A stretch of DNA of 64,000 nucleotides from NCBI RefSeq assembly GCF_004331345.1, contig NZ_SJJZ01000002.1, forward strand, positions 1,797,370 to 1,861,369, written 5' to 3'. This document shows positions 10,601 to 18,198 of this stretch, one piece after another. Every line of letters begins with the position of its first letter. Within the stretch, counting starts at the first letter, position 1. The DNA is from Kribbella soli (GTDB lineage Bacteria; Actinomycetota; Actinomycetes; Propionibacteriales; Kribbellaceae). The notes beneath the pieces are model-generated. The model searched no databases. It was given only the letters and a program-made list of their open reading frames with translations, and was not told the DNA's origin. The position numbers and the translations under genes were made by a program.

Positions 10601-10615
10601 TCTTCTGGTGTGCAT
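7601..10615 (-). CDS. Secreted DUF5722-like putative glycosidase with C-terminal beta-sandwich domains
   Basis: This 1004-residue protein has a Sec signal (residues 1-29, ending TAQADV) and an excellent ribosome site (GGGAGGAA, 7 bases before ATG 10615). The central part contains KGLQVQMSDDAESLGVQHAA, which I recognise as the start of a DUF5722-type domain. It has a TIM-barrel look, with an Asn/Glu pair (VGNEVDAQW) and a later Glu (RIILSEQGCH) that could be catalytic. About residues 600-1004 form two or more beta-sandwich, carbohydrate-binding-like domains. It is the first gene of an operon with a sugar importer, so extracellular polysaccharide breakdown feeding the importer is likely. The DUF name is from memory and the activity is inference. 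Confidence 0.75.
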   Translation of the reverse strand: MHTRRRCRWAVVAIATTAALLLSGQTAQADVSVLDSVVRTDHRTAAAAEPGIASVAVADDMITVSGSVDAAQAGADVEVFVSGAQSSATAADAKSFGRAVAGADGAFSVQGARVDATGTDQLFGQFTLAVGGVAVGTPHFADDLRFTAPNTAPFPQVLDKKGLQVQMSDDAESLGVQHAAINLDLAKIMLNKKTSEQNITFASGGTDYYFDAAAVAALDTQIKAVSDNGTLVNLIVLLYRHDNEPNSAANILIHPDASREAGAGPVYGFNTVTDEGIRYTTAAMEFIASRWARPDEKFGRAVGFIVGNEVDAQWIWSNSGEKTIDQFLNGYSRALRVMSLASRKYYDKARTYTTLTQHWTVPAGGNSRRFYPARDVIDRLNAISKQGGDFPWFLAYHPYPQDLFKPDFWNDTRATDSVDTEMITFKNIEVLPQYLSSQELLYKGEPRRIILSEQGCHTPGAGSNLTLDAEKLQAACFAYAYYKIRFLPSIDSFILHRHVDHKLEGGLNLGLWAVDFSIDDPNAPLREKYSYNVFKYIDTARSLEVTDFAKSIIGIKDWADVIDGFDPTALDQRPITTTVGTRLDAVASGSRPLGSFDSGTDGWLPSDNVSSATAAGGVLQVADAPNTFAKQFRGVVRKFTATDAPRARGWLNAAVRIPSATGLGPDTIARITATTSSGRIVEGDAHVPADGRSHSVALQLPAAVAADRLAKVKVRIRGTGTSEPQNSFELDSVTQSDGVTRSQSPNVLMTAATDSADVVGSKLTVSITNLDMDVLQGAAQIPDDCGDFDVEPNGVTVPATPFGGVAKVTLQVTAVRGSHTTACVQLRDQIVKVPVTVPPPPEHLVYDFETDVQGWKAGAGVNSVARVTGFANGPGAPRGGAGALEATAAVAPATSSRTVGVTPSTPLDLSKATTVFVWMDSYGGAPGATGYVATFTLTAADGTTKTTTDPEFSPDSWNKLSIDVSQWASRAAVTSVQVSFAAVGTTYPNWSAKFQVDDLGYFTN

Positions 10616-10939
10616 CGTGTTTCCTCCCAGGGCGGCGTCAGATCACGGCTACACAGAGTGCCGAGCCCCTGGGAGGCTGACAAGCCTTCACTGCCAAGGT
10701 GTCCGCATCTGGACACCGGCAACCTAGTTGCTGATGGCAAGCTTGTGGAAACCGGGACGAGGACACCGCCACTGACCCGATTCTCCATACTTTGACGAGC
10801 TTGTCCCTGCCCTGCCATCTGTGCTGATTCCTAGACTGCCGAGAAGCCGCGGCACCTCAGCCCGGTCCTCGAACCGTCCTCTTCCAGATGGAAATCAGAA
10901 GCGCCGGACGGCTGGCAGTTCGATCACGAGGAAGTGCAG
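10616..10939. promoter_or_regulatory. Divergent control region between two sugar-import operons
   Basis: These 324 bases separate the DUF5722-like gene from the second binding-protein gene and must hold both promoters. An inverted repeat, GGTGTCC-N6-GGACACC, lies at 10698-10717 and is a good candidate operator. A short palindrome, CAAGCTTG, lies near 10740. I see no gene here. Confidence 0.5.
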
Positions 10940-12262
10940 ATGAAGTCATCCAACGCTCCGAGGCGCCTGGTCGCCCTGATCGGATCCATGGTGGTCGTGC
11001 TGTGTTCGGCGGCGTGTTCGGTCGGCTCCCTGGGAACCGGCGAGCAGGCCGACGGCGACACGACCATCACCTATCTGGTGTTCAACGAACCCAGCACCGT
11101 CAAAGCCGCGAATGCGCTGATCGCGGCGTTCGAGAAGGACAACCCGGCGATCAAGGTGAAGCTGGACACGATGCCGACCGGGTCGGACGGCGACAACGTC
11201 GTGAAGACCCGGCTGAGCACCGGCGAGATGAGTGATGTCTTCTCGTACAACTCGGGCTCACTGCTGCAGGCGATCCGTCCGGACGAGTACCTGGTGTCCC
11301 TGTCCGATCAGAGCTGGGTCAAGGACCTCGACAAGTCCTACCTGCCCGCGGTCAGCACGGCGAAGGGACTCTACGGGGCTCCGACCGGCGGGACCACGCC
11401 TGGCGGCGTCGTCTACAACAAGGCGGTCTACGCCAAGCTCGGGCTGAAGATCCCGAAGACGTGGGACCAGTTCCGGGCCAACAACCTGCTGATCAAGAAG
11501 AGCGGGATCGCGACACCGGTCGAGCAGACGTTCGGCGATGCCTGGACGGCGCAACTGGTGATCCTGGCCGACTTCGCGAACATCGCGGCAGTGGCTCCGC
11601 AGTGGGCCGCCGACTACACCGCGAACAAGGCACACAACGTGGACCAGCCGGCACTGGGCAGTTGGCAGCATCTCCGGCAGCTCCACGACGACGGCCTGCT
11701 GAACAAGGACTTCGCGTCGGCGACGTACGACAAGGGAGTGGAAGCGCTGGCCACCGGTAAGGCTGCGAACTACCCGATGCTGGCCGGCGTGATCGATGCC
11801 GTACGTCAGAACCACCCGCAGTACCTCAAGGACATCGGCATGTTCGCGATGCCGACCGCGACCGGGACCGACAGCCACCTGACGCTGTTCCTGCCGTCGG
11901 GCTACTACATCCCCAAGACGTCGACCGGCGCGAAGCTCGACGCGGCGAAGAAGCTCGTCGCCTTCACCCAGACGGCCAAAGGCTGTGAACTGCTCATCCA
12001 GAGCGGTTCGTACGGGCCCTTCGTGAACCGGCTGTGCCAGGTGCCGGCGGATGCTCCGGCGGCGATCAAGGAACTGCAGACCTACGTTGCCGCCGGCAAC
12101 ACCGGACCGGCCCTGGAGTCCGTGAGCCCGATCAAGGGTCCGGATCTGCCGCAGCTCGCGGTCGAGGTCGGCTCGGGGATCCGGACGGCGGACAGCGGCG
12201 CAAAGCTCTACGACCAGAACGTGTTGCAGCAGGCCCAGCAGCTCGGGCTCCCGGGCTGGTGA
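10940..12262 (+). CDS. Sugar-binding lipoprotein of second ABC importer
   Basis: This 440-residue CUT1-class solute-binding protein starts at ATG 10940, with GAGGAAG 5 bases upstream; a GTG two codons earlier is too close to that site. The lipobox is CSAAC, with Cys26 lipidated. The mature part opens with the typical TTITYLVFNEPST strand and has the two-lobe pattern of extracellular binding proteins. It is followed by two permease genes in the same direction (61-base gap, then an ATGA overlap). It is divergent from the first sugar operon and belongs to a separate importer; the proteins are only distantly alike. Ligand unknown. Confidence 0.9.
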   Translation: MKSSNAPRRLVALIGSMVVVLCSAACSVGSLGTGEQADGDTTITYLVFNEPSTVKAANALIAAFEKDNPAIKVKLDTMPTGSDGDNVVKTRLSTGEMSDVFSYNSGSLLQAIRPDEYLVSLSDQSWVKDLDKSYLPAVSTAKGLYGAPTGGTTPGGVVYNKAVYAKLGLKIPKTWDQFRANNLLIKKSGIATPVEQTFGDAWTAQLVILADFANIAAVAPQWAADYTANKAHNVDQPALGSWQHLRQLHDDGLLNKDFASATYDKGVEALATGKAANYPMLAGVIDAVRQNHPQYLKDIGMFAMPTATGTDSHLTLFLPSGYYIPKTSTGAKLDAAKKLVAFTQTAKGCELLIQSGSYGPFVNRLCQVPADAPAAIKELQTYVAAGNTGPALESVSPIKGPDLPQLAVEVGSGIRTADSGAKLYDQNVLQQAQQLGLPGW

Positions 12263-12323
12263 CTGCCGGCCGCGTCTGACGCGGTCGTCCATCGTGGCCC
12301 CGCTGCCCAGGAGAGGTTCGCAC

Positions 12324-13262
12324 ATGACAGTAGGCACGACGGCGGTGGCACCAGCCGCTCCGGCCCCGTCCGAGCATCCGCCACCACGCCGACAACGCGG
12401 CAGATCGACGAGATCGCGGTACCCGCTGTGGTTCTTGCTGCCGGGCGGCGGCCTCCTGGTCCTGCTGTTCGTCGTACCGACGGCGACGTCGTTCTACTTC
12501 AGCCTGACCCGGTGGACCTTGTTCGACTCGACCTTCATCGGCCTGGAGAACTACGCCACCTTCTTCCAGGATCCACAGCTGTTCGGAAGCTTCGTCCACA
12601 CCCTCGTCTACGCGGTGATCACCAGCGTCGGCAAGGTGCTGTCGGGGCTGGCGCTGGCGATCCTGCTGAACGGCAGAATCATTGCCCGCGGCTACCTCCG
12701 GGCCGTCGTCTTCTTCCCGGTGCTGGTCTCCGCGGTCGGCATCGGCATCACGTTCAAGGTGTTGTTCGACCCGTTCGACGGGCTGATCAACCGTGTCCTC
12801 GGGATCGTCGGAATCGACGGCCCCGGCTGGCTCACCAATCCGGATCTCGCGCTGACCTCGGTCGCCATGGTCGACATCTGGAAGGGCGTCGGGGTATCGA
12901 CGCTGATCTTCATGGCCGGCCTGGTGGCGATTCCCAGGGACTACTACGAGTCGGCGCACATCGACGGAGCAACCGACTGGCAGCGGTTCAGGTTCATCAC
13001 CCTGCCGCTGGTCGGTCCGGCCACGATGACCGTGGTCATTCTCAACGTGATCTCCGGCCTGCGCTCGTTCGAGCTGATCTGGACGATGACCGGCGGCGGT
13101 CCCGGATTCACCAGCGACGTGCTCGCCTCGGTGATCTACAAGAAGTACCAGGCTGGCCTGTACGGCCTGTCGACCGCGGGCAACGTGGTGATGTTCGTCG
13201 TCGTGGCGGCGATCACGATTCCGCTGTATCGCTGGTTCCGGCGCCGGGAGGTCGCGCAATGA
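12324..13262 (+). CDS. Sugar ABC transporter permease, MalF type
   Basis: This 312-residue permease starts at ATG 12324, preceded by a strong AGGAGAGG site. It has a Pro/Ala-rich and Arg-rich cytoplasmic leader (RRQRGRSTRSRY), six membrane helices and the EAA loop (DYYESAHIDGATDWQRF). The stop overlaps the start of the next permease in ATGA, so they are made in equal amounts. It forms the channel of the second CUT1 importer together with that partner. Confidence 0.9.
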   Translation: MTVGTTAVAPAAPAPSEHPPPRRQRGRSTRSRYPLWFLLPGGGLLVLLFVVPTATSFYFSLTRWTLFDSTFIGLENYATFFQDPQLFGSFVHTLVYAVITSVGKVLSGLALAILLNGRIIARGYLRAVVFFPVLVSAVGIGITFKVLFDPFDGLINRVLGIVGIDGPGWLTNPDLALTSVAMVDIWKGVGVSTLIFMAGLVAIPRDYYESAHIDGATDWQRFRFITLPLVGPATMTVVILNVISGLRSFELIWTMTGGGPGFTSDVLASVIYKKYQAGLYGLSTAGNVVMFVVVAAITIPLYRWFRRREVAQ

Positions 13263-14086
13263 GGTCGCACAGCCACATCGTCCGCGGACTGGTGGCGCTC
13301 GCCGTCTCCACGATCGTGTTCCTGGTCCCTTTCGCCTTCATCGTGCTGACCGCGTCGAAGACCTCGGCCGACGCGTCGCGGTTCGAGTTCAGCTGGCCGG
13401 GCGACTTCGTCCTGCTGCAGAACATCGCGGAAGTGTTCAAGGTCCGCGACTTCGTCATCGTGCGCGCCTTCATCAACAGCACCACCTTGACGGTGTCGAG
13501 CGTCGCGGTGATGGTCGTCCTGGCCGCGATGATGGGGTACGTCGTCCAGCGCCGTACAGGCCTGTTCACGAGCGCGGCCAGGATGCTGGTCCTGGCCGCG
13601 TTGATCGTCCCGTCCGCGGTGGTGCCGACCATCTGGGTCCTGCAGGCGCTCGGCCTCTACAAGCAGATGCTCGGAATGATCCTGATCGAGGTCACCGGCG
13701 GGCTGCCGTTCTGCGTTCTGCTCTGCTCCGCCTTCGTCGCGACCATCCCGCGAGAACTGGACGAGGCAGCCGCCCTGGACGGCGCCGGCCCGCTGCGAGT
13801 GTTCTTCAGAGTCATCCTGCCGCTGCTGAAGCCCGTCGTGGTCACCATGGTGGTGGTGCAATCAGTTGCCGTCTTCAACGACTTCACCGGCCCGCTCTAC
13901 TTCCTGCCCGGTGAGGAGAACGCCACCGTGCAAGCCACCTTGTTCAACTTCCAGAGCCAGACCCTCAGTCAGTGGAACCTGCTGTTCGCCGACATCCTGC
14001 TGATCACCGTTCCACCGCTGGTGCTCTATCTCTTCTTCAACCGCCAGATCGTCGAGGGCATGGTCAACGGCGCGGTGAAGGGTTAG
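13259..14086 (+). CDS. Sugar ABC transporter permease, MalG type
   Basis: This 275-residue permease starts at an ATG that overlaps the upstream stop (ATGA at 13259-13262). Six membrane helices and the EAA loop (ELDEAAALDGAGPLRVF) place it as the MalG-type half of the second importer. The frame is also open upstream, but that part is a shadow of the MalF-type gene. It ends 15 bases before the convergent P450 gene, and I see no hairpin terminator in between. Confidence 0.9.
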   Translation: MRSHSHIVRGLVALAVSTIVFLVPFAFIVLTASKTSADASRFEFSWPGDFVLLQNIAEVFKVRDFVIVRAFINSTTLTVSSVAVMVVLAAMMGYVVQRRTGLFTSAARMLVLAALIVPSAVVPTIWVLQALGLYKQMLGMILIEVTGGLPFCVLLCSAFVATIPRELDEAAALDGAGPLRVFFRVILPLLKPVVVTMVVVQSVAVFNDFTGPLYFLPGEENATVQATLFNFQSQTLSQWNLLFADILLITVPPLVLYLFFNRQIVEGMVNGAVKG

Positions 14087-14101
14087 CCAGGGCGGTGGCC
14101 G

Positions 14102-15307
14102 TCACCAGTCGACGACCACCGCTCCTGCCCGGTAGGTGGGAACCACGTGAGCGAACGGAAGCGGCCGGAGTTGCTCGGCGTCGACGAGGGCGAGGGAAGG
14201 CACCCGGCTGAACAGCGCGCCGATCGCCTCGGTGATCTCCACCCGCGCGAGCTGCTGACCGGCACATCCGTGCGGCCCGAACCCGAACGCCAGGTGGCCG
14301 AAGGCGTCCCGCCCGAGATCGAAACGCTCCGGTTCGGGGAAGCGCTCGGCATCCCGGTTGGCCGACACGGGAGACACCGAGACACTGTCGCCGGCCTGGA
14401 AGCGCACGCCGTCGATCTCGAGGTCCTCGGTCGCGGTCCGGGGGAAGAGGGCCACGAACATCGTCGAGTAGCGCATGAACTCCTCGATCACCGCCGGGGC
14501 CACAGACGGATTGTCGGTCAACCGCTGCCGCTGCTCGGGATGGGTCAGTAACGCCACCGTCGTGGTGGCGATGGTGTAGGCGACCGAGTCCCGTCCCGAC
14601 GACATCAGCACCGCAGCGAGCCCGACGACCTCGTCGTCGGTCAGCCCCGAATCGACCAGGTCGCTGATCACGTTGTCCCCTGGCTCAGTACGGCGGTACC
14701 CGACGATCTCGCGCACGAAGTCGACGGTCGCCTGCGCCGAACTGCCGTGGACATAGTGCTGGATGTAGTCCTGGACCCGTTCCGCCGGAATACCGAGGAC
14801 ATGGGCATGCACGCGCGCCGAGATCGGCTCGGCGACATGCTCGGTGAGGTCGGCCGGTTTCGGCTGAGCGAGCAGGATGTCCACCTGCTCGGCGGCGATG
14901 GCGCGGATCGTCTCGCGGTGGCCGCGTGCCGCCTTGACCGTGAACCGGCTCCTGATCGTCTTCCGGATCCGGTCGTGCTTCGCACCATCGAGAATCAGCA
15001 GATCGCCACTCGCCAGCGCGCGCAGGTCATCGGCCGTGACGGACGGCGGTGCCGGATCGGCTGGGCCCAACGGGAACCGCCGTGGCAGCTGGCTGAAGCG
15101 CTGATCGGACAACACGGCGCGCGCGAGGGCATGGTCGGTGACGAGCTTGCCGACATGACCGTCGGCGTACCTCAGCGGGTGGACCCTGCCGTCCTGTCTG
15201 CGCTCGGCGAAGAAGGGCGACGGCTGAAGCGGGGTGCCGTCGGACGGAAGCGTGTACCCGGTGACCGGGCATCGAATGTGGTCTGCGGGGCTGGACGGGT
15301 CAGTCAT
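14102..15307 (-). CDS. Cytochrome P450, bacterial class I
   Basis: This 401-residue soluble P450 has the haem-binding loop FGFGPHGCAGQQLAR (Cys348), the ERFDLGRDAF region before it, and an I-helix motif SSGRDSVAYT where the usual oxygen-activating Thr is Ser. An ExxR pair is expected in the K helix and EEFMRYS fits nearby. I chose ATG 15307; an upstream TTG overlaps the reductase stop. It is the last gene of a ferredoxin, reductase, P450 set, so all electron-transfer partners are encoded together. It probably hydroxylates a terpenoid, steroid or similar small molecule; the substrate is not predictable here. It resembles CYP105/107-like sequences in general pattern only. Confidence 0.93.
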   Translation of the reverse strand: MTDPSSPADHIRCPVTGYTLPSDGTPLQPSPFFAERRQDGRVHPLRYADGHVGKLVTDHALARAVLSDQRFSQLPRRFPLGPADPAPPSVTADDLRALASGDLLILDGAKHDRIRKTIRSRFTVKAARGHRETIRAIAAEQVDILLAQPKPADLTEHVAEPISARVHAHVLGIPAERVQDYIQHYVHGSSAQATVDFVREIVGYRRTEPGDNVISDLVDSGLTDDEVVGLAAVLMSSGRDSVAYTIATTTVALLTHPEQRQRLTDNPSVAPAVIEEFMRYSTMFVALFPRTATEDLEIDGVRFQAGDSVSVSPVSANRDAERFPEPERFDLGRDAFGHLAFGFGPHGCAGQQLARVEITEAIGALFSRVPSLALVDAEQLRPLPFAHVVPTYRAGAVVVDW

Positions 15308-15309
15308 GA

Positions 15310-16542
15310 TCAACTCGTTTCAAGCAGGTGAGCAGCGGAGCCGGCGGCCGACAGCTCTGCGAGCAACGCCGCCTGGTGGTTTCGGAAGGGCTTCGGCATG
15401 TTCCAAGCGACCAGACCACAGGCATGGTCGCCTGCTCGGAACCCGAACAGGGCCTGGTCGCTGTCGTGATCACCGGCCAGGAGTTCGACGGAGTCGGCGA
15501 TGTCGAGACGGCCCGACGCCTGCACCCGAGCACCGTGGATCTCCGACCAGAAGAACGGGATCGGGTACGGCGACAGCTGTCCCGCGGCGAGCAGCCGGCC
15601 GACTGACCGTCCTTGCTCCATCGCCGTCAACTGGTGTCCACAGGCACGGTGCGTGCCGGTCGCCGGATCGAGCCAGCTCGACGCATCACCGACGGCGAAC
15701 ACGCGATCGGCGACACGGCCGTGGCTGTCCGCGAGCAGGCTGCCATCCGTGAGCAGCCCGGAGTCTGCCAACCACGCGACGGCCGGTTCCGCGCCCGCGG
15801 CGGCGATGACGACGTCGGAGCCCAATCTGGTCCCGTCGGCAAACCGAACGTCGTACCTGGGGCCGTCGGTCGGTCGCACCGCCACGACCTCCGCACCGGT
15901 GCGCACCTCGACGTCGCGGGCAGCATGGAGGGCACGGAGCCGGTCGGAGAAGCGAAGCCCGGCGGCGCCCAGGCTCAGGCCGGCACTGCGTCCGACCAGG
16001 CTCACCCGCGCACCACGAGCGGTCGCGGCGGATGCGATCTCGGAGCCCAGGACACCCGTGCCGACCACGGTCACCCGCCTGCGCCGAACCAGCTGACCCG
16101 CGATCCGAAGGGCGTCATCGAGAGTGCGGAGTACGTGGACGGCCGGTGCCGGGCGATTGGCTTCGGCACTGTACGGCGCCCACGACGGCCGCCGGGCCGA
16201 GGCCCCTGTCGCGATGACCACGGCGTCGTACCTGACGATGTCGGTCCCGATGGCATGGTGATCGGTCTGGACGGTCCGGGATCGACGGTCGATCCGCACC
16301 GCTCGATGGCCGGGGCGAAAGTCGATCCCCAGTGCCCGCAGTGTCGAGGCCTCGACAAGCCGTGCCTGGTCGGGCTTCCAGGTGCCGAGCAGGATCTGCT
16401 TGGACAGTGCCGGTCGCCGGTAGGGATCCCACTGCTCGGCTCCGAGCAGGACCACCTCGCCGCGGAAGCCCGCGTCGCGCACCGACTCCGCGGTCGCGAG
16501 ACCTGCCGTCGAGGCGCCGACCACCACGATTCGCTCGATCAC
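15310..16542 (-). CDS. FAD-dependent ferredoxin reductase
   Basis: This 410-residue flavoprotein passes electrons from NAD(P)H to the neighbouring ferredoxin. It starts with a dinucleotide-binding motif (IVVVGASTAGLATAE), has a second one for NAD(P)H near the middle (VTVVGTGVLGSEIA) and a C-terminal FAD contact (VFAVGDASSW). The GTG start overlaps the ferredoxin stop (GTGA). Two bases separate its stop from the P450 start. Length and motif order match the rubredoxin/putidaredoxin reductase family. Confidence 0.92.
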   Translation of the reverse strand: MIERIVVVGASTAGLATAESVRDAGFRGEVVLLGAEQWDPYRRPALSKQILLGTWKPDQARLVEASTLRALGIDFRPGHRAVRIDRRSRTVQTDHHAIGTDIVRYDAVVIATGASARRPSWAPYSAEANRPAPAVHVLRTLDDALRIAGQLVRRRRVTVVGTGVLGSEIASAATARGARVSLVGRSAGLSLGAAGLRFSDRLRALHAARDVEVRTGAEVVAVRPTDGPRYDVRFADGTRLGSDVVIAAAGAEPAVAWLADSGLLTDGSLLADSHGRVADRVFAVGDASSWLDPATGTHRACGHQLTAMEQGRSVGRLLAAGQLSPYPIPFFWSEIHGARVQASGRLDIADSVELLAGDHDSDQALFGFRAGDHACGLVAWNMPKPFRNHQAALLAELSAAGSAAHLLETS

Positions 16543-16730
16543 TCCCGGACCTGGATCGCCCGGGCCGGGCAGAGGGACGCCGCCCGCCGGGCCGAGTCGA
16601 CGCGGTCCTCGCGCGGATCCTCCTCGATCAGCATGACCAGTCCGTCGTCGTCCTGGTCGAAGAGATCGTCCGCGACCAGCACGCACTGGCCGGCGCCGAC
16701 GCACGCCGACCGCGTCACCTCGATCGTCAT
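16539..16730 (-). CDS. 3Fe-4S ferredoxin for the P450
   Basis: This 63-residue ferredoxin has Cys residues in SACVGAGQC and a final SLCPARAI. One position of the usual CxxCxxC pattern is Gly/Ala, which is typical of the 3Fe-4S ferredoxins that serve actinobacterial P450s. I chose ATG 16730 because a GAAGGA site precedes it; an ATG at 16766 would add 12 residues. It is the first gene of the electron-transfer/P450 operon and is divergent from an AraC-type regulator. Confidence 0.9.
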   Translation of the reverse strand: MTIEVTRSACVGAGQCVLVADDLFDQDDDGLVMLIEEDPREDRVDSARRAASLCPARAIQVRE

Positions 16731-16813
16731 CCGGGGTCCTTCGGTTCGCAGGTACAGATCTGTCATCGGGCGTCCACGCTAGGCGCGCGGAACCGTCGGA
16801 CGACAGCGGAGCC

Positions 16814-17752
16814 GTGATCAAAACATGGAGTATCCGGTCAGTAGCGGGCTACTCTCGGGCCGTGGACGAAGTGCTCGCCGAGTCAGCTCCCGGCGCCGCA
16901 GGTCGCCGCGGTGGCCCCGCGCTGATCGGCGCCAACCCCTACGCGTTCCGGGCAGGTGAGCGACTGCGGAACGACCTCGTCGGGAGTATCTGCATCGTCT
17001 GGGTGATGTCCGGCCGGGGGACGGTTCGCACCGGGCCACTCACCCTGGAGCTGACCAAGGCGTCCGTCATGTGCCTACCCTGGCGGCACGACGTGCGGTG
17101 GGAAGCCGATCAGCGTGATCCGTTCCGGGTGGGAACCGTGCACCTGGTTCCCTGGCATGCCGCGCAGGTGGAGGTCGAGCCGCAGGTGCCGTGGCAGCGT
17201 GGTGATCCGCTGCTCGACGCCGACTACCGGCAAGGCGAGCCTGGTGAGGTGATCGAGATTCCGCTGGCCCACGCGGACGCACGTCAACTCGTCACTCTCG
17301 GCGGGTACGCGATCGATCGCTTCGATCGAGGTCTCACCTCGGACGTGTCCCTGCGGGCGATGGGCCGGCTGCTGCTGGAGGAACTGACCCGGGCTTCCAC
17401 GGCGGCATCGGACAACGGTCCGCGGCCGCCCCTCGCCTTCGAGCAGATGCGTGCGTTCGTGGAACAGAACCTGGATCGCCGGTTCACCGTGGCCGAGGTC
17501 GCCCGAGCCGGCAACTGCAGCCCGTCGACCGCAGAACGGCTCTTCGTACGGTGGACCGGATCGTCGATCGTGTCGTGGTCGAAGGACCTTCGGATGGAGC
17601 GCGCCTCGGTCCTCCTCTCCACCACCGGCCTCCGCGTCGGCGAAGTAGCCCGCGCCGTCGGGTATCCCGACGCCCTCTACTTCTCGCGAGTCTTCGCCGC
17701 CAGCTTCGGCATCCCCCCAAGCCGCTACTCTTCCGTCCGCATCCGCCCCTGA
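16814..17752 (+). CDS. AraC-family transcription regulator
   Basis: This 312-residue regulator has an N-terminal cupin-like sensing domain (about 40-180) and a C-terminal AraC DNA-binding domain with two helix-turn-helix units (FTVAEVARAGNCSPSTAERLF and LRVGEVARAVGYPDALYFSRVF). It starts at GTG 16814; a later GTG at 16862 is possible. It is divergent from the ferredoxin/reductase/P450 operon with 83 bases between the starts, so it most likely controls that operon. Confidence 0.88.
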   Translation: MIKTWSIRSVAGYSRAVDEVLAESAPGAAGRRGGPALIGANPYAFRAGERLRNDLVGSICIVWVMSGRGTVRTGPLTLELTKASVMCLPWRHDVRWEADQRDPFRVGTVHLVPWHAAQVEVEPQVPWQRGDPLLDADYRQGEPGEVIEIPLAHADARQLVTLGGYAIDRFDRGLTSDVSLRAMGRLLLEELTRASTAASDNGPRPPLAFEQMRAFVEQNLDRRFTVAEVARAGNCSPSTAERLFVRWTGSSIVSWSKDLRMERASVLLSTTGLRVGEVARAVGYPDALYFSRVFAASFGIPPSRYSSVRIRP

Positions 17753-17762
17753 CAGTGGATGA

Positions 17763-18062
17763 TCTGCCTTCGCCACCCCGGGCGAGGTGGCTGGCCCTGA
17801 CGCGTTCAATAGCCGTCTTGAAGCAGAAGGCCACTGGGTGTTCGCCGGCGGCCTGGCTGCACCCCAGCACCGCCGCCGTCATCGACAACCCGGGCGCGCG
17901 ACGGCGGTGTTCACCGACAGGCCTTTCCTGGAGTCGAAGGAGTACCTCGGCGGCTTCTGGATCATCGAGGCGCCAGACCTCGGCGCGGCGCACACGCTCG
18001 CTGCCGAAGGGTCGAAAGCCTGCAACCGACGAGTAGAGGTGCGACCTCTCCAGGACGCGTGA
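17763..18062 (+). pseudogene. Decayed YCII-family (YCII/DGPF) gene
   Basis: The frame ending at 18062 reads EVAGPDAFN, then EGHWVFAGGL, then FTDRPFLESKEYLGGFWIIEAPDLG and ACNRRVEVRP, which is a clear YCII-type protein. The usual first 15-20 residues are lost; the frame begins after a TGA just behind the AraC gene. Between about 17850 and 17905 the expected STA(T/A)VIDN segment is found in another frame (LHPSTAAVIDNPG), so two compensating indels have scrambled about 16 residues. The invariant-looking FTDGPF also reads FTDRPF. I conclude a truncated, doubly frameshifted relic rather than a working gene. Confidence 0.6.
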
Positions 18063-18198
18063 GCGTCCGATCGACGTCGAGAACCCGTCGTACACGTGAT
18101 GCATTATGGACGGTATCGATCATCATCAGCGGATGACGCGGCGTTCGTTCTCGGACGAGCGTCCCGTCGTCTTGTCGGGTGCGATGCCACGGCCGCGC

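Noticed and set aside
14102..17752. Part of a secondary-metabolite gene cluster
   Set aside because: A P450 with its redox partners and an AraC regulator is enough for simple catabolism; no synthase, ligase or tailoring genes are nearby.
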